From NCBI GenBank assembly GCA_036507695.1, contig DATCIR010000314.1:1-21636 (forward strand): a stretch of 21,636 bases of DNA, written 5' to 3'. This document shows positions 1 through 8,017 of this stretch, piece by piece. The translations under genes were made by a program, and so were the position numbers. Every line of letters begins with the position of its first letter. Within the stretch, counting starts at the first letter, position 1. A model generated the notes under the pieces. It ran no database searches. It was not told the origin of the DNA and was given only the letters and a program-made list of their open reading frames with translations. The DNA comes from JAKEGK01 sp036507695. Its GTDB lineage: Bacteria; Pseudomonadota; Gammaproteobacteria; SZUA-152.

Positions 1-2
1 AT

Positions 3-161
3 AAAGGCGAACAACGCGCTCCCGCGCGCGCCTGGCGGCAAGCCAATATTGAGCGCTTGCACCGTTCATTGCAAAAACTCAGGCTACAGAATCCGCAAAG
101 CTTTCATTTTTCGCTGCATCATTGGGGCGCCCTGTTGCAGGCCTATTCGTCCGGCAACTGA
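3..161 (+). CDS. kdkA: 3-deoxy-D-manno-octulosonic acid (Kdo) kinase, C-terminal part only
   Basis: Only the last 52 codons lie in the window, in the frame starting at base 3 and ending in TGA at 159-161. The peptide has the spaced pattern W-x-x-x-N-x-x-R-L-x-R-S, then K, then W-x-x-L-x-x-AY near the end. From memory this matches the C-terminus of Haemophilus-type KdkA, an inner-membrane-associated kinase that phosphorylates the Kdo residue of the lipopolysaccharide inner core. The convergent neighbour is waaA, the Kdo transferase, and the two stop regions overlap by 19 bp (143-161), which fits a lipopolysaccharide inner-core locus. The catalytic domain is outside the window, so the assignment rests on a short tail plus context. 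Another WaaP/KdkA-family kinase is possible. Confidence 0.6.
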   Translation, partial: KGEQRAPARAWRQANIERLHRSLQKLRLQNPQSFHFSLHHWGALLQAYSSGN

Positions 162-1423
162 CAATAACGCTTAATGGCGGACAGGTAACGTGGCAGTACA
201 TCGCTGTTGCGCTGCATGAACTGTTGGGCGCGTTGTTCCAGCGCCCGGCGCCGGGCGTGGTCTTGCAGGAGCGCGGTTAGTTCGTGGCCCAGCTGTTCAT
301 AGTTATCCACCTGCAGCGCCGCCTGCTGCGCCAGCAAACCATCTGTTTCTTCGGTAAAATTGTGCATGGAAGGTCCGAACAAAATCGCTTTACCCAATCG
401 GGCCGGCTCCAGCAGATTGTGTCCACCGACCGGCACAAATGATCCCCCCATCACAACCAGTTCCGCGCTCGCCATAAAGCTCGTCAGCTCACCCAGGGTG
501 TCGGCGAGGTAAATCTGGGTATCCACTTGTACGTTGTCATTGCGGCTGCGTACCGCCAGCTTGACGGACAAACTGTCTAGTTGCTTGATAATGCCGTGAC
601 GGCGGTTGGGGTGCCGTGGCGCGATGACCAGCAATTCATGCCGCGGCTGCAGCGCCAGCCACAGGCGCGCGAGTTGCAGTTCTTCATCCTCGTGGGTCGA
701 CGCCGCCAGCACGAAAGCACGGGGCAGCGTAATCGGTTTTATGCCGGTTGCCGGTTGGGCGGCGCTGAATTTGATATTGCCCAGCACCTGCACTTTGTCC
801 GGCGCGGCGCCCAGTTCACGAAAACCCTCGGCGTCAGCCGGGGATCGCGCCAGGATCGCCGTCACCTGCTGCAAGGTGCGGTGATACAGCGCGCGAATCC
901 AGCCACGGGTGTTGAGCGTTTTGGGTGATAACCGGGCATTCACCACCAGCAGCGGAATCCCCTGCCGCGCGCACGCCTGGTACAGGTTGGGCCAGAGTTC
1001 AGTTTCCATGATCAGGGCGCAGCGGGGATGCAGCGTGTTAAGCAAACGCCGTGCGGCGCCGCGCCAGTCGATGGGCAGGTACACGTGCAGCGCCTGACCG
1101 CCCAGACGCTGGTGGACCATTTGCGCGCCGGTCGGGGTGCCAGTGGAAACCACCAGGGTTAACTTCGGATATTGCCGGCGCAGTGCCTTGAGCAGCGGTT
1201 CCGCGGCCAGTACTTCGCCCACCGACGCCGCATGTAGCCAGATCGCTGTGTGCGGCGTAATCGGATAGCCGAAACCCAGCCGTTGTTGTAAATAACGAAA
1301 TTGCCGGTAACGCACGGCCAGCCACAGTGTATAGGCGAGTATCGGCAGGGCGGCCATCCACAGCACCAGCTGATAAGGCCACGTGTTGTTCCGGTGTTGG
1401 TTTGATTGATTTTTATGAGTCAT
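143..1423 (-). CDS. waaA: 3-deoxy-D-manno-octulosonic acid transferase
   Basis: This 426-residue protein has the usual WaaA/KdtA length and would transfer Kdo from CMP-Kdo to lipid IV-A at the cytoplasmic face of the inner membrane. It starts at ATG 1421-1423. A single N-terminal membrane anchor lies at about residues 19-37. The GT30 N-terminal domain follows, with HAASVGE at 64-70; the Glu is the expected catalytic base. Next come METELWPNL, the NARLS segment and LGNIKF. The C-terminal CMP-Kdo-binding half carries PRHPNR and GGSFVPVGGHNLLEPA. All expected motifs are present. The distal end overlaps the convergent kdkA tail. The upstream spacer holds an array of 17-bp repeats, so its promoter lies in or beyond them. 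Whether it adds one or more Kdo residues cannot be told from sequence, although a neighbouring Kdo kinase often goes with a mono-Kdo core. Confidence 0.96.
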   Translation of the reverse strand: MTHKNQSNQHRNNTWPYQLVLWMAALPILAYTLWLAVRYRQFRYLQQRLGFGYPITPHTAIWLHAASVGEVLAAEPLLKALRRQYPKLTLVVSTGTPTGAQMVHQRLGGQALHVYLPIDWRGAARRLLNTLHPRCALIMETELWPNLYQACARQGIPLLVVNARLSPKTLNTRGWIRALYHRTLQQVTAILARSPADAEGFRELGAAPDKVQVLGNIKFSAAQPATGIKPITLPRAFVLAASTHEDEELQLARLWLALQPRHELLVIAPRHPNRRHGIIKQLDSLSVKLAVRSRNDNVQVDTQIYLADTLGELTSFMASAELVVMGGSFVPVGGHNLLEPARLGKAILFGPSMHNFTEETDGLLAQQAALQVDNYEQLGHELTALLQDHARRRALEQRAQQFMQRNSDVLPRYLSAIKRYCQLPDE

Positions 1424-1526
1424 TTAATGGGTCATGGCCTTGGGGTGTTGCGCACATCTTGTCTACATACACGCCGATGTTACGTATCCAGGCTTTGTAC
1501 CTGTTGGTATTGGACGTTTTGAACCG

Positions 1527-1611
1527 GTATTGACCTTGCTCTGTTTCAAACTTACCCCGTTTTTGAACTCGCCCCAGTTTTGAACTCGCCTCTGTATTGA
1601 ACTTGTAAAAG
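1527..1611. repeat. Imperfect 17-bp tandem repeat array, about five units
   Basis: Successive 17-bp units begin at 1527, 1544, 1561, 1578 and 1595. The two central units share TTTTGAACTCGCC and the outer ones are diverged (TTTCAAACTTACC, TATTGAACTTG). A partial sixth copy of TTTTGAAC occurs at 1517. The period is not a multiple of three, so this is not a repeated peptide. The array sits about 100-190 bp upstream of the waaA start. Confidence 0.75.
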
Positions 1612-1732
1612 TGCGGCAAGTCCTACGTAACGCGCTCAGGTTATGCTCTTGAATCCCGGAGCAATCCTACGGCAAAGGTTATGCAGTTTAAGCGGGTGTG
1701 ACAACGGGTTCTATCCTTTTTTGCGGTACCGC

Positions 1733-1762
1733 TTTTAAGGTACATCGTTTTAAGGTACATCG
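1733..1762. repeat. Perfect 15-bp tandem duplication
   Basis: TTTTAAGGTACATCG occurs at 1733-1747 and again, without a mismatch, at 1748-1762. The identity of the copies suggests a recent duplication. No coding frame or known operator is involved. Confidence 0.85.
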
Positions 1763-1850
1763 GCCGTGCGGTCTATGATAGAATTCCACGCCTTAGGCAG
1801 TGCTGGATCAAAAACCGGCTACTGATGCATGCTGGCACAACATGAGCAAA

Positions 1851-1880
1851 ACCTAAGGAAACCCTAAGGAAACCCGAAGC
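1851..1880. repeat. Short 10-11 bp tandem repeat
   Basis: The units are ACCTAAGGAA (1851-1860), ACCCTAAGGAA (1861-1871) and the degraded ACCCGAAGC (1872-1880). Although AAGGAA resembles a ribosome-binding core, it is about 70-80 bp from the next start codon and is unlikely to serve it. Confidence 0.7.
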
Positions 1881-1946
1881 TAAGCAAGCAAAGACTGATT
1901 AACTACCGGTTTACATTTAACCAGCGTCCATTCCGCTGCGTTGTTG

Positions 1947-3971
1947 ATGCCAATGCCCATTTACCCTATTCCCAAATTGCTTCGATTCGCCGCTTCAGTG
2001 GTTGTTATCAATATACTGGTTTTTGGCGTTTTTCGTGTTGCGTTCTGGGCCTACTTCAGCAGTCCGGCTGATCCGATTGACGCCGGCACCCTGGCGAATG
2101 CCTTTTTCATCGGCTTCAAATACGATGCACGGCTGGCGCTGCTGATGGTATTACCACTATTACTGCTGGCCTGGATATCACACCTTGATCCCTTCGCGGG
2201 CGCCGGACCGGCTACCGTGCGCCGCAACCGGCGCGTGTGGATCGCTTACCTGGCAGTGGCGTTTGGCCTGGTGCTGATCGTATACATCACCCATTTTGCC
2301 TATTACGCGTATTTGAAAGTACCGCTGGACTCTACCATCTTGCGTTTTGCGGCAACTCCCGACATCTCGTTACTGATGGTATGGCAGTCCTATCCGGTGA
2401 TTTGGCTGGCGCTGGGCTGGATGCTGATAGTGGCGGTTTACATTCTGGGGTTAAATAAGCTTTTACAATTCATCGAGCGCCAACCGGTGCATGCGCTGCG
2501 CCGCCGTTATAAAGCCGCCGTGGTGTCCGCCGCGGGTATCATCGTGGTGTTCGGGATCTACGGCAAAGCCTCATGGTATCCGCTGCGCTGGAGTGATGCC
2601 TATTTCAGTACTCACCCGTTTGCCGCGGCCGTGACGGTCAATCCGGTAATTCATGCGGCCTCCACGCTGAAAAATAAGGATGTGCAGTTCGATAAAGATG
2701 CGGTTATACAGCATTATGATCAAATAGCGGCGTATCTCGGCGTCGATGAACCGGATAAGGAAAACCTGAACTTCAAGCGCGCCGGTCATCCTAACGGCTT
2801 GCATGTTTCGCGGCCCAACATCGTCATTGTATTGCTGGAATCATTTGCCACGTATAAAACCGGATTGTCCGGCAATGCCCTGGATCCAACACCGTATTTC
2901 GACAGCCTGGCGAGAGACGGTGTTTACTTCGATAATTTTTTTGTGCCCCATACCGGCACCGCGCGCTCGGTATTCACCGCGCTAACCGGATTGGCTGATG
3001 TGGAGACCCAGCGCACCTCGTCCCGTAATCCATTAATCGTCAACCAGCATACGATTGTCAATGCCTTCGAAGACTACGAGAAATTGTATTTCATTGGCGG
3101 CAGCGCCAGCTGGGGCAATATCCGCGGCCTGCTGTCCTACAATATCCCGGGCTTGAAATTGTATGAAGAAGGCAGTTATGAATCGCCGCGCACCGATGTG
3201 TGGGGTATTTCGGATTTGCATTTGTTTGGCGAAGCGAACAAGGTATTGAGCGCCCAGCAGAAACCGTTTATCGCGGTCATTCAAACCGCGGGCAATCACC
3301 GGCCCTACACCATACCGGATGACAATCGCGGCTTCCAGGTGCGGGATGTCAGCGACAAGGAAGTGTTCGAGCACGGATTTCATTCAGCGGGGGAGTACAA
3401 TTCATTCCGTTTCATGGATCACAGTATCAAAGCGTTTTTTGACGCCGTGAAACAAGAGCCTTATTTTGCGAATACGGTCTTTGTGCTTTTTGGTGATCAC
3501 GGCATTCATGCCAATACCGGCAAGCATACGCCGAAATTTGAAGAACAGCTGAATATCCACGGACTGCGGGTGCCGCTGGTGATCTATGCGCCCCATCTAC
3601 TGCCCAAGGGCAAAGTGTTCAGTAAAATCGCCAGCGAAGTGGATGTGCTGCCGACTATCGCCGGTTTGGCCGCCAACGGCTATGTTAATACCACCATGGG
3701 GCGCGACCTGCTGGACGAACGTTATGACAATGCGCGTTTTGCTTTCACCGTAACCCACGGGCAGGGACTGCGCGTTGGATTGCTGAATGAACGGTATTAT
3801 TTTCTGATGAACGACGATGGCAGCAACAAAGTGTTGCATGATATGCAGGCGGACAATCCGCGTGACAATGTCATAACACAGTTCGCCGGTCAGGCGCAGC
3901 AGTTCGAGCAGTTGTGCCGGGCGATTTTTGAAACCACGCGCTATATGCGCTATCACAATTCCCGAAGTTAA
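1947..3971 (+). CDS. LtaS/OpgB-type sulfatase-fold membrane phosphotransferase
   Basis: The 674-residue protein has the lipoteichoic-acid-synthase / phosphoglycerol-transferase layout. About five N-terminal membrane helices (roughly residues 10-35, 55-75, 92-120, 145-175 and 190-210) precede a large periplasmic alkaline-phosphatase-fold domain. The metal and nucleophile positions are visible: Glu298 in NIVIVLLESF, Thr338 in HTGTARS, and Asp517-His518 in FGDHG, together with NHRPY. These match the metal ligands and catalytic threonine of LtaS-family enzymes, which move phosphoglycerol or related groups from phospholipids. In a Gram-negative cell the acceptor could be an osmoregulated glucan, lipopolysaccharide or another envelope glycan; the sequence does not decide. 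ATG 1947 was chosen over TTG 1941; ATG 1953 is equally possible, and no clear ribosome-binding site separates them. A metallophosphoesterase gene follows 7 bp after the stop. Confidence 0.85.
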   Translation: MPMPIYPIPKLLRFAASVVVINILVFGVFRVAFWAYFSSPADPIDAGTLANAFFIGFKYDARLALLMVLPLLLLAWISHLDPFAGAGPATVRRNRRVWIAYLAVAFGLVLIVYITHFAYYAYLKVPLDSTILRFAATPDISLLMVWQSYPVIWLALGWMLIVAVYILGLNKLLQFIERQPVHALRRRYKAAVVSAAGIIVVFGIYGKASWYPLRWSDAYFSTHPFAAAVTVNPVIHAASTLKNKDVQFDKDAVIQHYDQIAAYLGVDEPDKENLNFKRAGHPNGLHVSRPNIVIVLLESFATYKTGLSGNALDPTPYFDSLARDGVYFDNFFVPHTGTARSVFTALTGLADVETQRTSSRNPLIVNQHTIVNAFEDYEKLYFIGGSASWGNIRGLLSYNIPGLKLYEEGSYESPRTDVWGISDLHLFGEANKVLSAQQKPFIAVIQTAGNHRPYTIPDDNRGFQVRDVSDKEVFEHGFHSAGEYNSFRFMDHSIKAFFDAVKQEPYFANTVFVLFGDHGIHANTGKHTPKFEEQLNIHGLRVPLVIYAPHLLPKGKVFSKIASEVDVLPTIAGLAANGYVNTTMGRDLLDERYDNARFAFTVTHGQGLRVGLLNERYYFLMNDDGSNKVLHDMQADNPRDNVITQFAGQAQQFEQLCRAIFETTRYMRYHNSRS

Positions 3972-3978
3972 CAGCCTC

Positions 3979-5355
3979 ATGCCGGCATCGCTAAAAACTG
4001 TTCTGTCCATTGCCGTCGTTGTCGCGATGGCGATGGGGGTGATGCTGCCGGCGAAGTTTGACGTGATTGCGCCGCGCCTCGGAACGCCGGTAATCATTCA
4101 GCCGGGCGCAACCATCGCTGTCAATATCAAGTCAAGCCTGCCGTTCTGGCAACCCCAATGGCGTGTGTCACTGGCATTGGGTGATGAACGTGTGCCGCTG
4201 GAAATTACCGGCGTTAACTGGAATGTCGCCAACCGGATAATCACAGCAACAGTACCCCAGGCTCTGGCCGCCGGGAGTTATTCGCTCATCGTGTCCGATG
4301 GCGGCGATGAAATCATCCGTCCCAAGGCGGTGCATGTCGTCCGGGAATTTCCGCAACAGGTGTCCATCGTGCAAATGGCGGATCTGCCCACCTTGGGCCG
4401 CGGTGATGGCGATGAACGCTTGCAGCAGATTATTGATGAAATCAATATCATTAATCCCAGCCTGGTGTTAATGACCGGCGACATCGCGTATGGCGGAACC
4501 TGGGACCAGTATCACCGCTTGCTCGCGGCGATGGAAAAAATCAACGCGCCGGTGATTGCGGCGCCGGGCAACCACGAATACGAAGGCTGGGCGGGATTTT
4601 TAACTTTATTGGGCGAGCTCTATCATTCCGTGCAGTATGGCAAGCTGCAGGTTATCAGCCTGAATTCGGGGCATGGCCGCGATCAAATGACGGAATCCCA
4701 ATACCGCTGGCTGCGGCGTGAATTGGAAAACCTGCAGGGCAGGACTCCTCTGGTGCAGTTACATCACCCGATCCAGAAACGGCCGGAATTGCGCGGTTAT
4801 CTCGCCGTGCACGCGCAGGATCTGGTGCAAACCTTCAAACAATATAACGTGCCGATTGTGTTATCCGGTCATTGGCATGGCGATGCGGTTTACGACGACA
4901 CCGGGCAGGACCGGCGCGATACCTGGGAATTTCCCGGCGCGCCTTATGTGGTCACCACAACCGCCGGCGCTGACTTGCGCGAACAATATTCCAGTTCGCC
5001 CCTGCACCATGGCTATCGTTTGATTCGCCTGGACGGCGGCAAACTGGCATCGTACACCTATGATATGGACGGCGACGGCCTGCGCGATGCCACCAGTTCC
5101 ATTCCCATGGGTAAACTGCGCAGCGTGATGCAAGGTGATACGGCCATGCTGGTGGAAAATGAATTGCACGAATCGTTTGCCAGTGCGCGGGTGCGCATCA
5201 GGGTGCCGGGTAACAAAATGAATCTGGTGCCGGATGCCGGGCGTCTGGTCAACCGTTACCGTGATGATAGTGCTGTTTTTTATGAGGTGGAGTTTCCCCT
5301 GGCCGCTCGCTCGCAACAACGCATTCAGCTGCTCAACGCGGGCCCTTCATCATGA
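3979..5355 (+). CDS. Exported calcineurin-like metallophosphoesterase, purple-acid-phosphatase-like
   Basis: The protein has 458 residues. It opens with a hydrophobic signal or anchor (about 5-23), then a beta-rich, probably Ig/FnIII-like domain (about 30-125). The metallophosphoesterase core follows: MAD at 133-135, GDIAY with Asp168 and Tyr171, GNHE at 197-200, LHH at 261-263 and GHWH at 297-300. The GDxxY, GNHE, xxxH and GHxH set with an N-terminal beta domain is the purple acid phosphatase pattern rather than the DxH class, because motif I reads D-L-P. The C-terminal 130 residues look beta-rich. It probably hydrolyses phosphoesters outside the cytoplasm. ATG 3979 was preferred because the longer in-frame start lies inside the upstream gene, whose stop is 7 bp away. 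Its own stop overlaps the next start as ATGA, implying translational coupling. Confidence 0.8.
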   Translation: MPASLKTVLSIAVVVAMAMGVMLPAKFDVIAPRLGTPVIIQPGATIAVNIKSSLPFWQPQWRVSLALGDERVPLEITGVNWNVANRIITATVPQALAAGSYSLIVSDGGDEIIRPKAVHVVREFPQQVSIVQMADLPTLGRGDGDERLQQIIDEINIINPSLVLMTGDIAYGGTWDQYHRLLAAMEKINAPVIAAPGNHEYEGWAGFLTLLGELYHSVQYGKLQVISLNSGHGRDQMTESQYRWLRRELENLQGRTPLVQLHHPIQKRPELRGYLAVHAQDLVQTFKQYNVPIVLSGHWHGDAVYDDTGQDRRDTWEFPGAPYVVTTTAGADLREQYSSSPLHHGYRLIRLDGGKLASYTYDMDGDGLRDATSSIPMGKLRSVMQGDTAMLVENELHESFASARVRIRVPGNKMNLVPDAGRLVNRYRDDSAVFYEVEFPLAARSQQRIQLLNAGPSS

Positions 5356-6371
5356 TTCATTACCTGTTGCTTTATCAGTTTCCGTTTCTGTACTGCGTCA
5401 CCATCGCGATGGGACTGGTGGTGTATGGCTCCGATCTGGATAGCCTGGCCGGTAACCTTTATTATATTCCTTTGTTGTTATTGCCCGTGCTGCATGGCGT
5501 TGTGAAAAAATTTTACCGGCCCTTGAGTTCCTTTGCCGCCGCCACTACGGTGTTATTGCTCGGCGCGACGGTGGCGCTGGCGGGCTACCAATATTTGCAT
5601 TTTTCCTACTGGGATGAGCATTCATTAGTGCAGGCCGTCGCGGTGGCGTTGCTGGGCATTTTGTCCTACCTCGCCAGCGTCATCGCCAGCATTCGCCTGG
5701 TCGCCTGGGAAGGCAACCAGCGCCGGGCCAGCGCCGGCGCCTGGCTGGTGCTGGGATTATCCTGGGTGCCGGCGTTCTACTACCCGATGTGGTCCTTGTT
5801 CGTGATGGCGGTGATCCTGGTGCTGGCCAGCATCTGGCACATTGACCGGCGCTATGACGTGGATCCGGTGCTGTACAAAAAAATGACCACCCGGCCGGTG
5901 AAGTATCTGGTGTTCCTGCTGATGATGGATCTCAGCCTGGTGATTTGGGACTATCAAGTCGATACCGGCTGGGCCTTGCATCTGGGCGGCGCATTCATGG
6001 CGGCTGCGGTAGGCTGCTGGTATGCCTATGACGCGCAGAACAAGCACTTCCGCCTGATCATGATTATTGCCACCTTAAACTTTGTGGCGGCGATTATCTG
6101 GCCGCCCTTTATCTTGCATTTCCTGCACAGCATTTTGATCGGCTTGCCGCTGGGCTGGGGTATCGGTTATTTAATTTATGTGCAGGGCGATATCAAGTCG
6201 TTACCGGTGGTGTCCGCGACCATGCTGGTGTTCCTGGGCTTCGGGCTTGGGTACCTGGGTTATTCCAATCTGGTTCACGCGCAGTGGCGCATTGTCTTCC
6301 TGTTGCCGTTGCTGGTTTTGCTATTGATCAAGTACAGCTGGCCTGGCGCCGGGAAGCTGTCAACCAGTTAA
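5352..6371 (+). CDS. Polytopic membrane protein, function unknown
   Basis: This 339-residue, very hydrophobic protein has about 10-11 predicted membrane helices spread over its whole length. Short polar loops include a basic stretch after helix 2 (VKKFYRP) and a loop around residue 170 with DRRYDVDP and KKMTTRP. No signal peptide, soluble domain or family motif was recognised. The ATG overlaps the stop of the phosphoesterase gene (ATGA at 5352-5355), so the two are probably translated together. It is the third gene of a unit with an LtaS-like transferase and an exported phosphoesterase, which suggests a role in envelope lipid or glycopolymer handling, for example moving a lipid-linked substrate. 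That role is inference from position only. The gene converges with lpxL 49 bp away and no good hairpin terminator is visible between them. Confidence 0.85.
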   Translation: MIHYLLLYQFPFLYCVTIAMGLVVYGSDLDSLAGNLYYIPLLLLPVLHGVVKKFYRPLSSFAAATTVLLLGATVALAGYQYLHFSYWDEHSLVQAVAVALLGILSYLASVIASIRLVAWEGNQRRASAGAWLVLGLSWVPAFYYPMWSLFVMAVILVLASIWHIDRRYDVDPVLYKKMTTRPVKYLVFLLMMDLSLVIWDYQVDTGWALHLGGAFMAAAVGCWYAYDAQNKHFRLIMIIATLNFVAAIIWPPFILHFLHSILIGLPLGWGIGYLIYVQGDIKSLPVVSATMLVFLGFGLGYLGYSNLVHAQWRIVFLLPLLVLLLIKYSWPGAGKLSTS

Positions 6372-6420
6372 TACAATAAAAAATTAACCGCTGGCCAGGT
6401 CTTGCCGCGTATTACAGTTG

Positions 6421-7365
6421 TTATTTTTTGGCGCCTTTTTTACCGTACACATCCGCCTCGCCTTCCGGGCGCGTTTTGAATCGGCGGTGTCCCCACAGGT
6501 ATTGTTCCGGCGCCAAAATAACTTGTTCGGCAATCAATTCATTGACCAAGGCGGCATCCTTGACATCATCGCCGCTCGGAAAATTTTCTAACGGCGGAAG
6601 CACCGTGATGTCATAGCCAAGTTCATTTCTGCGCCGTTTGGGCATATAGGGAATGACCACCGCATTGCCCATGGAGGCCAGCCTGGAGGTTGCCGTCAAG
6701 GTGGCTGTGGCGACGCCCATGAACGGCGCAAAAACGCTGTTTTGCCGGCCAAAATCCTGATCGGGGGCATACCAGCAGATGTTGCCCTGTTTCAAGGCGC
6801 GGATAAACCCGCGCACGTCGCGCCGTTCAATGATGCCTTTGGCGTGTTTTTTACGGCTGTCGGTCATGATTTTATTAATCAGCGCGTTGCGCTGCCGCTT
6901 GTACATGTTATAGGTCGGTATCCGCATGATCAGAAAGCGGCCGCAGATTTCCAGGCAGGTGAAATGCGCGCTTAGCAATAATACGCCTTTGCCTTGTTCG
7001 GTTGCAGTGATGATATGTTCAATACCTTTTATGCTGGCCAGTGATTGTAAGCGCGCATCACTGGCCCACCAGCTCAATGCGGTTTCAAATACGGAAACGC
7101 CGGCGGATTCAAAACTTTCTTTGACGAGGCGTTGTTTTTGTTGCTGATCCAGTTTGGGAAAACACAAGTTAATATTGACTTCGGCAATATGACGGCGGCG
7201 TTCGGCGAGATGGTAAAACAAGCGTCCGCCCCACCGGCCCAGGCCAAATTGCAGCCTGATCGGCAGCAGGACCAATAAACGCAACAACAAAAATCCCGCC
7301 GCGATGGGCCAATAACGCGGCTTTAGTGCAAGCTGCAAAGTGGATTTATTCTGGGGCTGGCGCAC
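6421..7365 (-). CDS. lpxL: Lipid A biosynthesis lauroyl/secondary acyltransferase (LpxL/HtrB family)
   Basis: The 314-residue protein matches the LpxL/LpxM/HtrB family length of about 305-320. It would add a secondary acyl chain to Kdo2-lipid IV-A on the inner membrane. An N-terminal membrane segment (about 20-40) is followed by the acyltransferase HX4E motif, His134 to Glu139 in SAHFTCLE. Later family features include APDQDFG and LWGHRRFKTRPEGE near the C-terminus. The start is GTG 7363-7365; no in-frame ATG and no strong ribosome-binding site is visible. It is the last gene of a minus-strand run after tolC and a small hydrolase, 82 bp downstream of the latter. Acyl-chain specificity (LpxL, LpxP or LpxM type) cannot be settled from sequence, so the symbol is the family name. 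Confidence 0.88.
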   Translation of the reverse strand: MRQPQNKSTLQLALKPRYWPIAAGFLLLRLLVLLPIRLQFGLGRWGGRLFYHLAERRRHIAEVNINLCFPKLDQQQKQRLVKESFESAGVSVFETALSWWASDARLQSLASIKGIEHIITATEQGKGVLLLSAHFTCLEICGRFLIMRIPTYNMYKRQRNALINKIMTDSRKKHAKGIIERRDVRGFIRALKQGNICWYAPDQDFGRQNSVFAPFMGVATATLTATSRLASMGNAVVIPYMPKRRRNELGYDITVLPPLENFPSGDDVKDAALVNELIAEQVILAPEQYLWGHRRFKTRPEGEADVYGKKGAKK

Positions 7366-7447
7366 AATGAATAATGAGATTATCTGGGGAGGTAATTGGT
7401 TTTCAATAAAGGGCGCCGGGTTTTACAGTGAACAGTGGCAGCGTATG

Positions 7448-8014
7448 TTAGCGAAGCAACGCGCTAATGGTTTTAAACTGCTCGTGTTTAGCATCCCGCA
7501 ACCATTCAAACAATACCGACTCCGTGGTGGTGATGATGGCGCCCGCCTGTTGCATGCGGCCAAGCGCAAGCTGTTTGTGTTCTCTGGATCTTGAATCAAT
7601 GGCGTCAGCGGCCACGAACACCTGGTGATTGCGGTCTAAAAGATCCATGGCGGTTTGCAGCACGCATACATGACTTTCAATGCCGCACAGAATGAATTGC
7701 CGGTTTTCCATGCTCGGCACACTGGCTTCAAAACCGCTGGCGCCGCAGCAGGAGAAACAGGTTTTTTCAACCGGGGTCAGCCCGGCGGGCAGGGCATGCA
7801 GCAGGCTTGGTTCGGTGCGTCCCAGGCCCTTGGGGTATTGCTCGGTGACAGTGACAGGCACCGCCAGTAAGTTCGCGGCTTTTAATAGCCGCTCACAGTT
7901 TCTGAGCAAGGTCTTGCGGTCACTCATAACCGGCGCCAGGCGGGTCTGGACATCGATAACCAGCAATTGACTGCGGCTGGCGTCAGCCAGGCGCCTGCCG
8001 GTGCTGTTAGTCAT
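7448..8014 (-). CDS. Isochorismatase-family cysteine hydrolase (YcaC-like)
   Basis: The 188-residue cytosolic alpha/beta hydrolase carries the isochorismatase-family triad: Asp21 in LLVIDVQ, Lys84 in VEKTCFS and Cys117 in GIESHVCV, the last including the usual cis-peptide context. Members cleave amides, ureido groups or isochorismate; the substrate here is unknown. Nothing near it suggests siderophore or nicotinate metabolism, so a YcaC-like hydrolase of unknown substrate is the safe call. The ATG (8012-8014) lies 3 bp after the tolC stop, so the gene is almost certainly cotranscribed with tolC and probably coupled in translation. lpxL follows after 82 bp. Confidence 0.88.
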   Translation of the reverse strand: MTNSTGRRLADASRSQLLVIDVQTRLAPVMSDRKTLLRNCERLLKAANLLAVPVTVTEQYPKGLGRTEPSLLHALPAGLTPVEKTCFSCCGASGFEASVPSMENRQFILCGIESHVCVLQTAMDLLDRNHQVFVAADAIDSRSREHKQLALGRMQQAGAIITTTESVLFEWLRDAKHEQFKTISALLR

Positions 8015-8017
8015 GGA

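Larger units (their letters stand above)
1424..1946. other. 523-bp divergent spacer rich in short tandem repeats
   Basis: This spacer lies between the divergently transcribed waaA and the LtaS-like gene. It must contain both promoters, but no hexamer pair is convincing. A TATGAT at 1774-1779 lacks a good -35 partner. The visible structure is a chain of short direct repeats (1527-1611, 1733-1762, 1851-1880). The 68-codon reading frame on the minus strand here has no recognisable content and runs through the repeats, so it is not called. Confidence 0.6.

Noticed and set aside
1413..1619. 68-codon minus-strand frame overlapping the waaA start
   Set aside because: It runs through the 17-bp repeat array, overlaps the waaA start, and shows no recognisable domain.
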